From Flavobacterium sp. (GTDB lineage: Bacteria; Bacteroidota; Bacteroidia; Flavobacteriales; Flavobacteriaceae), in contig NZ_JAIWOF010000185.1 in NCBI RefSeq assembly GCF_020217025.1, positions 1 to 16,314 on the forward strand: a DNA stretch of 16,314 bases. The letters run 5' to 3'. Of the stretch, positions 1 to 7,772 are shown in pieces. Within the stretch, counting starts at the first letter, position 1; each line of letters opens with the position of its first letter. The notes under the pieces are model-generated. The model did no database searches. It saw only the letters and a list, made by a program, of their open reading frames with translations, and was not told where the DNA came from. The translations under genes and the position numbers were made by a program.

Positions 1-1
1 T

Positions 2-313
2 ATGCCAACGCGTAATGCTAGAAACGGAATGTTATTCACGGCTCACGGAACAATGAACATGAAAAACAAAAAGTGGGCTGAAGATTTTTCGCCAATTGAC
101 GAAATGGGACACACTTGGGTTGATACCGAATATTCAAAAGCGTATCTTAGACACTTGTTTGCTGCAGATGAATTTTTGGCTAAACAAATTGCAACCATTC
201 ACAACTTAGGTTTTTACATGTGGTTAGTACGCGAGGCTAGAAGACAAATTATTGCCGGAACGTTCAGAGAATGGAAAGATAAAATGGTGATTCAAATGAG
301 TCAACGATTATAA
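2..313 (+). CDS. tgt: Queuine tRNA-ribosyltransferase, C-terminal part (5' end outside window)
   Basis: Tgt exchanges guanine-34 for a queuine precursor in the anticodon of tRNAs with GUN anticodons. Only the last 103 residues or so are present; the first ATG seen is an internal Met of the conserved MPTRNARNG motif, so the gene starts before the window. The fragment also has SKAYLRHL and ATIHNLGFY, which match the end of the TIM barrel where the zinc subdomain sits in characterised bacterial Tgt. The fragment contains no cysteine: where E. coli-type enzymes carry a CxCxxC zinc cluster before the SRAYLHHL-like segment, this one reads HTWVDTEYSKAYLRHL. The TIHN histidine is kept. From memory the VDTEYSKAYLRHL form is usual in flavobacteria, so this is probably a lineage trait and not decay. 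Only 9 nt separate it from the lptF/G-type gene, suggesting co-transcription. Confidence 0.93.
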   Translation: MPTRNARNGMLFTAHGTMNMKNKKWAEDFSPIDEMGHTWVDTEYSKAYLRHLFAADEFLAKQIATIHNLGFYMWLVREARRQIIAGTFREWKDKMVIQMSQRL

Positions 314-322
314 ATTCAGCCA

Positions 323-1411
323 ATGAAAATAATAGATAAATACATTTTAAAACGCTATTTGGTCACTTTTTCGGTGATGTTAATTATGTTTATTCCAATT
401 GGAATTACGATCGACGTTTCAGAAAAAGTAAACAAAATGATTGAAAAGAAAATTCCATTTTTTGATATTTTAGTTTATTATGGAGATTTTACAATATATT
501 TTGCGAACCTTTTATTTCCGATTTTCCTGTTTTTATCTATCATTTGGTTTACTTCTAAATTAGCTAACAATACTGAAATTATTGCGATTTTAAGTTCTGG
601 AATATCATTTTCAAGATTTTTAAGACCTTTTATTTATGGTGCTGTTATTGTTTCTCTTTTTGCTTTATTAATGGGATTCTTTTTGGTGCCAAAAGCAAGT
701 AAAGGATTTAATGATTTTAGATATCAAAACTTAAAAGGAAACTCACAAACCAGAGAGACAGCTGATATTTTCAGACAAATAAAAAAAGAAGGGAAGTTAG
801 AAGAAAATATCTATGTGAGCAATTACAATTATTTATCACAAACAGGTTTCAATTTTACTTTTGAAAAATTTAAGGATAATGTTTTGGTAGAAAAAGTAAC
901 AGCTAATCGAATTCGTTACAATGATGTTACAAAGCGTTATACTTTGTTTAACTACAATCAAAGAATTGTTGGAGAAACTAATGATCAGATAATATCAAGT
1001 GATAAAATTACGAAACAATACAATTTTGAACCCGATGATTTAACTCCTGTAGTTTATGTTGCTGAAACAATGACGATTGGACAGTTAAATGCTTTTATTA
1101 ACAAAGAAAGAGAAAGAGGTAATGCAAACATAAATACCTATTTAGTAGTTTTTTATAAGAAATTTAGTTTACCAATTTCTGCATTTATCTTAACTATTAT
1201 TGCTGTTGCCGTTTCTTCTATGAAGAGAAGAGGTGGAATGGGAGTCAATCTTGCCATCGGAATTGTTATTGCTTTTACTTTTATTTTCTTTGATAAAGTT
1301 TTCGGAACTTTAGCTGAAAAATCGAGTATTCCTCCTTTTTTAGCGGTGTGGTTTCCTAACCTAGTTTTCGGAATTTTAGCAGCCTACTTACTTCGCAATG
1401 CAAAACGATAA
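323..1411 (+). CDS. LptF/LptG-family permease (YjgP/YjgQ)
   Basis: The 362-residue protein has the architecture of the LptF/LptG permeases. These work with the LptB ATPase to extract lipopolysaccharide from the inner membrane and pass it to the periplasmic bridge. There are three predicted membrane helices at about 13-33, 56-78 and 100-122, then a periplasmic beta-jellyroll-like region (about 123-275), then three more helices at about 278-297, 305-323 and 335-356. The opening MKIIDKYILKRYLVTF is a typical family N-terminus. It lies 9 nt after tgt and its last 14 nt overlap the next gene, so tgt, this gene and the transporter probably share a transcript. I cannot tell LptF from LptG by sequence alone, so no symbol is given. 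The family assignment is firm. Confidence 0.9.
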   Translation: MKIIDKYILKRYLVTFSVMLIMFIPIGITIDVSEKVNKMIEKKIPFFDILVYYGDFTIYFANLLFPIFLFLSIIWFTSKLANNTEIIAILSSGISFSRFLRPFIYGAVIVSLFALLMGFFLVPKASKGFNDFRYQNLKGNSQTRETADIFRQIKKEGKLEENIYVSNYNYLSQTGFNFTFEKFKDNVLVEKVTANRIRYNDVTKRYTLFNYNQRIVGETNDQIISSDKITKQYNFEPDDLTPVVYVAETMTIGQLNAFINKERERGNANINTYLVVFYKKFSLPISAFILTIIAVAVSSMKRRGGMGVNLAIGIVIAFTFIFFDKVFGTLAEKSSIPPFLAVWFPNLVFGILAAYLLRNAKR

Positions 1412-2285
1412 CTTAAAAAGCTACTTACATCTTCATGTAATTGTATTTATTTGGGGATTTACCGCCATTCTTGGCAAACTAATTTCGTTAGAAGCCTTAG
1501 ATTTGGTTTGGTATCGAATGCTTTTTGCTTCAGTCATCATGACTTTTGTTGTGCTTTTTAATAAAGAAAAAGTAAAAGTGCCTTTTAATATACTTGTAGG
1601 ATTTGTTGTTTCCGGAATTATTATTGCAGCGCATTGGCTTACATTTTATCAAGCTATTAAGGTTTCTAATGTATCGATAACTTTGGCTTGCTTGTCAACG
1701 GGTGCTTTTTTTGCCTCCATTTTAGAACCAATTATTCACAAAAGAAAAATTATTTGGTACGAATTGCTTTTCGGTGTAATTGTGGTGGTAGGATTGGGAA
1801 TTATTTTTAATGTAGAAACTAAATACAAAACTGGAATTTATTTAGCCGTTTCTTCTGCTTTTTTATCGGCTTTATTTTCGGTAATTAATGGGAAATATGC
1901 TAAAGAATATGATCCTAATATCATCTCACTTTACGAGTTATCGAGTGGTTTTTTCTTTATCAGTATTTACTTGTTTTTTGCTGGAAGTTTTACGCCTGCT
2001 TTCTTTGCATTATCCATTAACGACTTGATTTGGTTATTCTTATTGTCATCTATTTGTACAGCCTATGCTTTTTCGGCATCCGTTAAGGTAATGAAATTTT
2101 TGAGTCCGTTTACCGTAATGCTAACCATTAACTTAGAACCCATTTACGGAATCATTTTAGCGTTGCTTATATTTAAGGATGGAGAAGAAATGACACCTTT
2201 GTTTTATGTAGGTGCACTTATAATTTTAGCCACTGTTATAGCTAACGGAATTGTAAAAAGTTATAAAAAACTAACAACTAATTAA
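1398..2285 (+). CDS. DMT-superfamily (EamA) transporter
   Basis: This is a 295-residue, highly hydrophobic protein with about ten predicted membrane helices arranged as two repeated EamA halves (roughly 7-140 and 148-287). The typical signatures are visible: an early W-G-F motif ([13 protein letters not shown]), WYRMLFA in helix 2, and LEPIYG near the start of the last repeat, which corresponds to LEP in the first half. EamA proteins are drug/metabolite transporters that export or import small metabolites, often amino acids or their derivatives; substrate cannot be predicted here. The ATG at 1398 lies inside the end of the permease gene (14-nt overlap), pointing to translational coupling. No terminator is evident after the stop, but accA has its own promoter-like element shortly downstream. 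Confidence 0.9.
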   Translation: MQNDNLKSYLHLHVIVFIWGFTAILGKLISLEALDLVWYRMLFASVIMTFVVLFNKEKVKVPFNILVGFVVSGIIIAAHWLTFYQAIKVSNVSITLACLSTGAFFASILEPIIHKRKIIWYELLFGVIVVVGLGIIFNVETKYKTGIYLAVSSAFLSALFSVINGKYAKEYDPNIISLYELSSGFFFISIYLFFAGSFTPAFFALSINDLIWLFLLSSICTAYAFSASVKVMKFLSPFTVMLTINLEPIYGIILALLIFKDGEEMTPLFYVGALIILATVIANGIVKSYKKLTTN

Positions 2286-2316
2286 CGATTAGTTTACTAA
2301 AGTTAATTGAAAATTT

Positions 2317-2324
2317 TATCTTTG
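2317..2324 (+). promoter_or_regulatory. Candidate -7 promoter element of accA
   Basis: TATCTTTG matches the Bacteroidota -7 consensus TAnnTTTG exactly and lies 33 nt before the accA ATG, giving a leader of about 25 nt. No TTG is found at the expected distance of about 19-21 nt upstream (the region there reads TAGTTTAC), so only one half of the promoter is convincing. Confidence 0.5.
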
Positions 2325-2356
2325 TAACAACAAACACAAACCCTAATAAACCGATT

Positions 2357-3310
2357 ATGGAATATTTAGATTTTGAATTACCAATTAAAGAGCTTGAAGA
2401 CCAATTAGATAAATGTCAAATTATTGGTCAAGAATCAGATGTTGATGTGTCTAACACATGTAAGCAAATTGAGAAGAAATTAGAAGAAACTAAGAAAAAA
2501 ATATACAAAAACCTTACGGCTTGGCAACGTGTACAATTATCACGTCATCCTAATCGTCCATATACATTAGAGTATATTACAAATTTAACTAATGGAACGT
2601 TTTTAGAACTTTTTGGAGACAGAGGTTTTAAAGATGACAAAGCGATGGTTGGAGGTTTAGGTCAAATAAACGGTCAATCTTTCATGATTATTGGACAGCA
2701 AAAAGGTATTAATACGAAAATGCGCCAATATAGAAACTTCGGGATGGCAAATCCTGAAGGATACAGAAAAGCATTACGTTTAATGAAAATGGCAGAGAAA
2801 TTCAATATTCCTGTTTTAACATTAATCGACACTCCAGGAGCTTATCCAGGTTTAGAAGCTGAAGAACGAGGTCAAGGTGAAGCTATTGCAAGAAACATTT
2901 TCGAAATGGCTCGTTTGAAAACTCCTATTATTTCAATTATTATCGGAGAAGGAGCTTCAGGTGGAGCATTAGGAATTGGAGTAGGAGATAGAGTTTATAT
3001 GTTAGAAAACACTTGGTACTCTGTAATTTCTCCAGAATCGTGTTCGTCAATCTTATGGAGAAGTTGGGAATATAAAGAACAAGCTGCTGAAGCTTTAAAA
3101 TTAACTTCATTCGATATGAAAAAACAGAAGTTAATCGACGATATTATTCCAGAACCACTTGGCGGTGCTCACTACGACAAAGAAACTACATTTAAATCGG
3201 TTGCTGAGTATGTAACTAAAGCTTTTAATGAGTTAAAAGATTTATCAACAAAAGATTTAGTGGCAAAACGAATGGATAAATATAGCAAAATGGGTGAATT
3301 CAAAGAGTAA
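2357..3310 (+). CDS. accA: Acetyl-CoA carboxylase, carboxyltransferase subunit alpha
   Basis: AccA pairs with AccD to move the carboxyl group from biotinylated AccB to acetyl-CoA, making malonyl-CoA for fatty acid synthesis in the cytoplasm. The 317-residue length is normal for the family. Visible hallmarks are an N-terminal helical segment (about 1-55), the [22 protein letters not shown] segment, [32 protein letters not shown], the TPGAYPG loop (about 159-165), and the glycine-rich [15 protein letters not shown] oxyanion-hole region (about 198-212). The C-terminal [11 protein letters not shown] is also characteristic. It stands alone between a promoter-like element and an intrinsic terminator, so it looks monocistronic; accD is not in the window. 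Confidence 0.97.
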   Translation: MEYLDFELPIKELEDQLDKCQIIGQESDVDVSNTCKQIEKKLEETKKKIYKNLTAWQRVQLSRHPNRPYTLEYITNLTNGTFLELFGDRGFKDDKAMVGGLGQINGQSFMIIGQQKGINTKMRQYRNFGMANPEGYRKALRLMKMAEKFNIPVLTLIDTPGAYPGLEAEERGQGEAIARNIFEMARLKTPIISIIIGEGASGGALGIGVGDRVYMLENTWYSVISPESCSSILWRSWEYKEQAAEALKLTSFDMKKQKLIDDIIPEPLGGAHYDKETTFKSVAEYVTKAFNELKDLSTKDLVAKRMDKYSKMGEFKE

Positions 3311-3332
3311 TCACTTGTTTTCAATTATAAAT

Positions 3333-3366
3333 AAAAATCCGAAGCCACAAGTTTCGGATTTTTTTT
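3333..3366 (+). terminator. Rho-independent terminator after accA
   Basis: An 11-bp perfect stem is formed by AAAAATCCGAA (3333-3343) and TTCGGATTTTT (3353-3363) around a 9-nt loop. The right arm runs into a continuous T tract to 3366. It lies 22 nt after the accA stop. Because the left arm begins with an A run, it could also work on the opposite strand. Confidence 0.85.
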
Positions 3367-3453
3367 GGCTTATCAACACTTTTTTTAAGTTATTAACAGT
3401 TGGGTATTAAGAACTCAAAACGTTTTTTTGTAAATTTTGGTTAACTTCGCAAT

Positions 3454-5001
3454 ATGGAAAATGTCAGAAATATGAACCCGATAAAAGTAGATAAAACTAC
3501 GATTATCAATTTGGAAAAAGGAAAACTACCTCCTCAGGCGTTAGACCTAGAAGAAGCGGTACTTGGTGCCATGATGATTGATAAAAAAGGGGTAGATGAA
3601 GTAATTGATATTTTACAACCAGACGCCTTTTATAAAGACGCACACAAGTACATTTTTGAGGCTATAGTTCAGTTGTTTAACGAAACACAGCCTATCGACT
3701 TATTAACCGTTTCGGCTCAATTAAAGAAAAACGGAAAACTAGAACTTTCAGGTGGTGATTTTTACTTGATTCAGTTAACGCAAAAGATATCTTCTTCGGC
3801 TCACATTGAGTTTCACTCGCGTATTATTCTTCAAAAATTCATCCAAAGAAGTTTGATTAAAATTTCAAGCGAAATTATTGAAGAATCGTATGATGAATCT
3901 ACCGATGTGTTTGATTTATTAGATAAAGCGGAATCAAAATTATACGAAGTAACGCAAGGAAATATCAAACGTAGTTCGGAAACTGCACAAAGTTTAGTGA
4001 TTCAGGCAAAAAAACGCATTGAAGAAATTGCAGGTAAAGAAGGTTTGAGTGGAATTCCAACAGGATTTCACAATTTAGATAAATTAACTTCTGGATGGCA
4101 ACCTTCGGATTTAATTATTGTGGCTGCTCGTCCCGGTATGGGTAAAACGGCTTTCACCTTATCAATGGCTCGAAATATGGCTATCGATTATGGTGCGCCA
4201 GTGGCATTTTTCTCATTAGAGATGTCATCTGTACAGTTAATTACACGTTTGATTTCGTCTGAAACTGGATTGTCATCGGAGAAATTAAGAACCGGAAAAT
4301 TAGAAAAACACGAATGGGAGCAATTGTCTATCAAAGTGAAAGACTTAGAAAAAGCTCCTTTGTTTATTGATGATACACCATCGTTATCGATTTTTGATTT
4401 ACGCGCAAAAGCAAGACGTCTTTCATCGCAATATGGTATTAAAATGATTGTAATCGATTACCTTCAATTAATGACCGCTGGTGGAAATGGAAAAGGAGGC
4501 GGAAATCGTGAACAAGAAATTTCAACTATTTCGCGAAATTTAAAAGCATTAGCAAAAGAGTTGAACGTTCCGGTAATTGCACTTTCACAGTTATCACGTG
4601 CCGTGGAAACTCGTGGTTCTAGTAAACGTCCATTACTTTCCGACTTAAGGGAATCAGGAGCAATTGAGCAAGATGCCGATATCGTATCGTTTATTTACCG
4701 TCCAGAATATTATAAAATTGACGAATGGGATGACGAAGAACGTTCGCCAACACAAGGTCAAGCCGAGTTTATCGTAGCAAAACACCGTAATGGTGGTTTA
4801 GATAACATTAGATTGAAATTCATTGGTAACTTAGGAAAGTTTGATAATTTAGATGATTTTAGTTCACCTTTCGATGCATTGCCATCAAAAATGAATTTAG
4901 ACGATAGTAATCCATTTATTACGCCAAATTTACCAACACCAAATGAAGCTTTTGGTAGCACAATGAATTCATATGATGATGATTCAGATGTCCCTTTTTA
5001 G
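3454..5001 (+). CDS. dnaB: Replicative DNA helicase DnaB
   Basis: DnaB is the hexameric 5'-3' helicase that unwinds DNA at the replication fork and recruits primase. The 515-residue protein has the N-terminal primase-interaction domain (about 25-130), a linker, and the RecA-like ATPase domain from about 195. The Walker A motif is ARPGMGKT (225-232), the following SLEMS is at 254-258, Walker B is MIVIDYLQLM (331-340), and the arginine-finger region KRPLLSDLRESGAIEQDAD is at 391-409. A Gly/Asn-rich insert (GGNGKGGGNRE, about 343-353) follows Walker B, and the C-terminus is an acidic, proline-rich tail ending DDDSDVPF, reminiscent of the tails of SSB-interacting proteins. The first ATG was chosen because MENxxN matches flavobacterial DnaB from memory; a second Met at residue 7 is possible. 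No intein is present. Confidence 0.97.
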   Translation: MENVRNMNPIKVDKTTIINLEKGKLPPQALDLEEAVLGAMMIDKKGVDEVIDILQPDAFYKDAHKYIFEAIVQLFNETQPIDLLTVSAQLKKNGKLELSGGDFYLIQLTQKISSSAHIEFHSRIILQKFIQRSLIKISSEIIEESYDESTDVFDLLDKAESKLYEVTQGNIKRSSETAQSLVIQAKKRIEEIAGKEGLSGIPTGFHNLDKLTSGWQPSDLIIVAARPGMGKTAFTLSMARNMAIDYGAPVAFFSLEMSSVQLITRLISSETGLSSEKLRTGKLEKHEWEQLSIKVKDLEKAPLFIDDTPSLSIFDLRAKARRLSSQYGIKMIVIDYLQLMTAGGNGKGGGNREQEISTISRNLKALAKELNVPVIALSQLSRAVETRGSSKRPLLSDLRESGAIEQDADIVSFIYRPEYYKIDEWDDEERSPTQGQAEFIVAKHRNGGLDNIRLKFIGNLGKFDNLDDFSSPFDALPSKMNLDDSNPFITPNLPTPNEAFGSTMNSYDDDSDVPF

Positions 5002-5023
5002 GATGAAAAATAGATAAAATAAT

Positions 5024-5050
5024 AAAACAGGCCATCAGCCTGTTTTTTTT
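5024..5050 (+). terminator. Rho-independent terminator after dnaB
   Basis: A 9-bp stem AAAACAGGC (5024-5032) / GCCTGTTTT (5038-5046) with loop CATCA is followed by T's to 5050. It begins 22 nt past the dnaB stop and isolates dnaB from the downstream signalling operon. Confidence 0.88.
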
Positions 5051-5068
5051 ATTAATTTTTTTACTACA

Positions 5069-5087
5069 TTTATAATTCAATTATAAA
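5069..5087. promoter_or_regulatory. Perfect palindrome upstream of the small-protein/kinase operon
   Basis: TTTATAATT-C-AATTATAAA is a 9-bp perfect inverted repeat with a single central base, ending 12 nt before the ATG of the 102-aa gene. It overlaps TACATTTA (5065-5072), which is one base off the TAnnTTTG -7 element. It could be an operator, but its all-AT arms make a chance palindrome plausible in this genome. Confidence 0.3.
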
Positions 5088-5099
5088 AAACCTCAAAAT

Positions 5100-5408
5100 A
5101 TGTCAGATTTTACAATTACTCTCGATGAAGCTCAAAAATGGGCAACTTCATGGAGAACCAATCCTCCAGAAGATTTAGCAAAAGGTCATTTAATTCCAGG
5201 CGAAGCCTTATCAGAATTATTAGCAACAGAAGGTGTTGTTAATGTGAGAGCTTATATGGGAGTTGACACAACAGGAACACAAAAATTAATGTTTGTAGGC
5301 GTTGATGCTGATGGAAAAGATTTAATAGATGCTAATCACTTAATTTATGACAATACACAACCTTGTCCAAAGAATTGTGATCCAACGAGTCCTCTTTATA
5401 ATCCATAG
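5100..5408 (+). CDS. Conserved small protein with C-terminal CPxxCD motif
   Basis: This 102-residue soluble, acidic protein has no signal peptide and no membrane segment. It opens with a helical stretch (ITLDEAQKWATSWRTN), continues with an alpha/beta-looking core containing VVNVRAYMGVD and KLMFVGVDADGKDLI, and ends in a tail QPCPKNCDPTSPLYNP. The two cysteines at about 89 and 93 sit in a CPxxCD context that could bind a metal or form a redox pair. I recall similar short proteins with CPxxC tails in Flavobacterium and Chryseobacterium, but know no assigned function. It is the first gene of a likely four-gene unit: 9 nt to the membrane protein, then kinase and regulator. Possible roles are a cytoplasmic ligand or partner of the kinase; this is inference from position only. 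Confidence 0.75.
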   Translation: MSDFTITLDEAQKWATSWRTNPPEDLAKGHLIPGEALSELLATEGVVNVRAYMGVDTTGTQKLMFVGVDADGKDLIDANHLIYDNTQPCPKNCDPTSPLYNP

Positions 5409-5417
5409 TAGATAGTA

Positions 5418-6053
5418 TTGAAACCTTCATATTATTTATACATAACGTCAGCAATATTATGCTTACTTTATCTTATAGGCTTTTTCAGGAACGGAAAAGT
5501 CTATAAGATTTTTACAATATATCTTGTTGGTGTTCTAGTAATTGATTTTATTAGTTCAAAATTGTATAGCTGGTTCAGAATTTACAATGTTTTTATGCAA
5601 CATTTTTATGAATTGTTTCAATTTGTAATCTTAAGTTATTTTTTTTCTTTATTGTTAAAAACAAGAGCACAATTATTTACCGTCTATATTATTCTAATTG
5701 TACTTCCAATATTTTTATTAGCACGTTATCTTATAGATCCTAATTTGTTTTTTGAATATAATCTATTAGAAACATATTTAACAACAATGCCTTTGATTGT
5801 TTATTCAAGTATGCATTTGTATAATAATCTTGGGGAAAAATCAGATTTTTATTATGGTAATCTTGGCTTATTGTTTTATTTATTTACAAGTACTTTTATT
5901 TTTTTATTTTACAGATTACTTTCTGTTTTTGATCTTGAAGAAAAAATAAATGATCTGATGGTTAATTTAAACATTACGTTACAATACATAAAATTTGCAT
6001 TTTTCTTTTATCAGTGGAAATTAATATATTTTAATAAAGATGAACGCAATTAA
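5418..6053 (+). CDS. Multi-pass membrane protein, candidate sensor partner of the adjacent kinase
   Basis: This 211-residue hydrophobic protein has about six or seven predicted helices (roughly 4-22, 29-48, 60-80, 84-105, 117-135, 150-172, 186-204). I do not recognise a named family. The start is TTG at 5418: the frame is closed by TAG at 5409-5411, no ATG or GTG lies between, and the next Met (residue 59) would remove two helices. The protein is a paralogue of the one at 9154-9840. Both share an HFYxxFQF-like segment, a DPxLF motif, a YYxNxxxxLYLxxSxxIFL stretch and a Gln in the last helix. Its end overlaps the histidine kinase gene by 14 nt, so the two are probably translated together. Because that kinase has no sensory domain, this protein is a reasonable candidate for signal input; that is inference. 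Confidence 0.8.
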   Translation: MKPSYYLYITSAILCLLYLIGFFRNGKVYKIFTIYLVGVLVIDFISSKLYSWFRIYNVFMQHFYELFQFVILSYFFSLLLKTRAQLFTVYIILIVLPIFLLARYLIDPNLFFEYNLLETYLTTMPLIVYSSMHLYNNLGEKSDFYYGNLGLLFYLFTSTFIFLFYRLLSVFDLEEKINDLMVNLNITLQYIKFAFFFYQWKLIYFNKDERN

Positions 6054-6834
6054 TTTAGAAAATAACGAAATAATCCAAGTGGTATTTTTTATATTACTTG
6101 CTTTTATATCCATGTTTTTGGTACTGATTTTATTTTTCTATTTTTCTAGAAAGAAAATCGTTCAAATTGAAGTTGACAAGAAAAATTTAGAAATCGACCA
6201 TCAAAAAGAACTTCTTAACTCGGTTTTAATTACTCAAGAAGAAGAACGCAAACGCATTGCTCAAGATTTACATGACGATATTAGTTCGAAATTGAATGTC
6301 GTTTCTTTAAATAGTCATTTATTAAAAACTCCTAATCTAAACGAAACAGAACAACTTGAAATTACCAATAATATCATTGAATTAACTCAAAAAGCTCTAG
6401 AAAATTCCCGTCGCATTGCACACGATTTATTACCACCCGTTTTAGAGAAATTTGGACTTCATGCCGGAATTGAAGAACTCGTAGAAGAGTTTAATAGCAC
6501 CAAAACTGTTAAAGTTTCTTACAAAAACCAAATTGAATTCGAAAGCTATCCTATTGAAAAACATTTACATATATTTCGTATACTTCAAGAATTGTTAAAT
6601 AATTCGCTTCGACACGGAAAAGCTACTGAAATTTCAATTCAATTTACTAATTTCGATAACCGAAAAACCTGTACTTATATTGATAACGGATTAGGTTTTG
6701 ATAGTTCAAGTGAAGAAAATCAAAAAGGTTTGGGAATGAAGAACATTGAAAGTAGAATTAACTTCTTAGGAGGAGATTTCAATTTCACTTCAAAACCAAA
6801 CAAAGGAGTAAAAATGGTGTTTAATTTCAACTAA
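6040..6834 (+). CDS. NarX/DesK-type sensor histidine kinase, minimal
   Basis: A 264-residue kinase of the HisKA_3/HATPase_c class. There is one predicted membrane helix at about 12-35, a coiled-coil linker (about 37-70), a DHp domain with EEERKRIAQDLHDD in which His78 is the likely phosphoacceptor, and a second conserved segment RRIAHDLLPPVLEKFGL (124-140). The catalytic domain has the N-box QELLNNSLRHG (183-193), the DNGLGFD box (215-221) and the GLGMKNIESR box (230-239). The N-terminal tail before the helix is about ten residues, so there is no extracellular or PAS/GAF sensor. It overlaps the upstream membrane protein by 14 nt and the regulator start by 1 nt (TAATG), which argues for fixed stoichiometry. 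All catalytic motifs look intact. Confidence 0.93.
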   Translation: MNAINLENNEIIQVVFFILLAFISMFLVLILFFYFSRKKIVQIEVDKKNLEIDHQKELLNSVLITQEEERKRIAQDLHDDISSKLNVVSLNSHLLKTPNLNETEQLEITNNIIELTQKALENSRRIAHDLLPPVLEKFGLHAGIEELVEEFNSTKTVKVSYKNQIEFESYPIEKHLHIFRILQELLNNSLRHGKATEISIQFTNFDNRKTCTYIDNGLGFDSSSEENQKGLGMKNIESRINFLGGDFNFTSKPNKGVKMVFNFN

Positions 6835-7520
6835 TGGAAAATAAAATTAAAATTATTTTAGCGGACGATGAAGAGTTATTCAGAAAAGGAATCTATTTCC
6901 TGCTTCAGCGCGAGCCTAATTTTGAAATTATTTTCGAAGCTTCTAACGGAAGTGAATTAGTTGAACATTTAAAAACTTCAACAGAACTTCCAGATATTAT
7001 CATGATGGATTTAAAAATGCCGTTGTTAAATGGAGTGGAAGCAACAAAACTTATTCACAAAGATTTTCCTGCTATTAGAATCATTGCTTTAACAAGTTAC
7101 AACACTAAATCGTTTATTGCAAATATGATTAACGTTGGTGCAGCATCGTATTTGGTTAAGAACGCTTCGCCAGTAGATATGATTAAAACTGTTAACGAAG
7201 TAGCACAAAAAGGTTTTTACTATAATGAAATCGTGATGGAAGTAATTCATCAAAACATGATTTCAAATGCATCTTCGAGAACTGTTTTAGATGAAGATTT
7301 TTTAACAGAAAGAGAAAAAGAAGTATTGGAATTAATTTGTAAACAATACAGTTCGGCTGAAATTGGAGAAATGCTAAGCCTAAGCACGAGAACAGTAGAT
7401 GGCCATAGAAACAACCTTTTGCTAAAAACAAATTCTAAGAATATGGCAGGATTAGTCATTTTTGCCATTCAAAATAAAATCATCAACTTAGAAGATTCTA
7501 ATAATGATATTGAATCTTAA
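6834..7520 (+). CDS. NarL/LuxR-family response regulator
   Basis: This 228-residue DNA-binding regulator is the cognate partner of the preceding kinase, with which it overlaps by one base. The receiver domain (about 4-123) has the acidic pair Asp11/Asp12, the phosphorylation site Asp59 in MMDLKMP, Thr87 and Lys109 (YLVKNAS). After a linker the LuxR-type helix-turn-helix begins at LTEREKEVLELI (157-168) and continues through SSAEIGEMLSLSTRTVDGHRNNLLLKT, the recognition-helix region. Regulators of this class bind DNA as dimers and usually activate nearby operons. The repeats 200-280 bp downstream are a candidate target. All residues needed for phosphorylation are present. Confidence 0.95.
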   Translation: MENKIKIILADDEELFRKGIYFLLQREPNFEIIFEASNGSELVEHLKTSTELPDIIMMDLKMPLLNGVEATKLIHKDFPAIRIIALTSYNTKSFIANMINVGAASYLVKNASPVDMIKTVNEVAQKGFYYNEIVMEVIHQNMISNASSRTVLDEDFLTEREKEVLELICKQYSSAEIGEMLSLSTRTVDGHRNNLLLKTNSKNMAGLVIFAIQNKIINLEDSNNDIES

Positions 7521-7542
7521 TTTGTTTTTTTAATACTGCAAA

Positions 7543-7680
7543 TTAATAAGTTCTACAGAATTGAAAAACTAAAACAAAATACACCAGGATAGTTATAATA
7601 AGTACTATATATCCGATTCTTTTTAACAATTTCATTTCTTTCGAGTTTATTAACGATAAATTACTACTGTTTGTGTTCAT
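7543..7680 (-). CDS. Possible 45-aa single-helix membrane peptide
   Basis: This small reading frame lies on the opposite strand to its neighbours. It begins MNTNSSNLSLINSKEMKLLK and has one strongly hydrophobic helix (about 22-40, IGYIVLIITILVYFVLVF) ending QFCRTY. The ATG at 7678-7680 was chosen because a promoter-like TAGTTTTG, an exact TAnnTTTG match, sits on the same strand at 7712-7705, giving a leader of about 17 nt. A longer version from TTG at 7758 would begin inside the inverted repeat and is less likely; a 30-aa version from the Met at 7635 is also possible. It converges on the response regulator gene, 22 nt apart. No family is recognised, and hydrophobic frames arise by chance in AT-rich DNA, so the call is tentative. 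Confidence 0.33.
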   Translation of the reverse strand: MNTNSSNLSLINSKEMKLLKRIGYIVLIITILVYFVLVFQFCRTY

Positions 7681-7704
7681 CTTTTCTATTATTTTGATAC
7701 ATGT

Positions 7705-7712
7705 CAAAACTA
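7705..7712 (-). promoter_or_regulatory. Candidate -7 element for the small minus-strand frame
   Basis: On the minus strand this reads TAGTTTTG, matching TAnnTTTG. No TTG is present at the expected upstream spacing, so it is weak evidence alone. Confidence 0.3.
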
Positions 7713-7738
7713 AAGCAAAAAATATTCCTGTGTAAGAG

Positions 7739-7772
7739 TAAAAATACCTGATTTTCAAATCAGGTATTTTTA
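7739..7772. repeat. 16-bp perfect inverted repeat
   Basis: TAAAAATACCTGATTT (7739-7754) and AAATCAGGTATTTTTA (7757-7772) are exact reverse complements separated by only TC. The right arm overlaps the first copy of the tandem 20-bp repeat. It is too far from any stop codon for an obvious terminator role on the + strand (218 nt after the regulator). A dimeric LuxR-type regulator site or a structured leader upstream of the gene at 7871 are the alternatives. Confidence 0.8.

Noticed and set aside
3431..3449. TAACTTCG (3442-3449) as the dnaB -7 element, implying a leaderless mRNA
   Set aside because: It has one mismatch to TAnnTTTG and no TTG at 19-21 nt upstream. It lies only 4 nt before the ATG, so it would require the start at residue 7 or a leaderless message. 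Not strong enough to list.
4758..4961. Minus-strand frame within dnaB
   Set aside because: It is antisense to the conserved C-terminal part of dnaB, has no promoter and looks like a shadow of that gene. The same applies to the frames opposite the response regulator (7192-7468), the TIR gene (12089-12577), infC and thrS.
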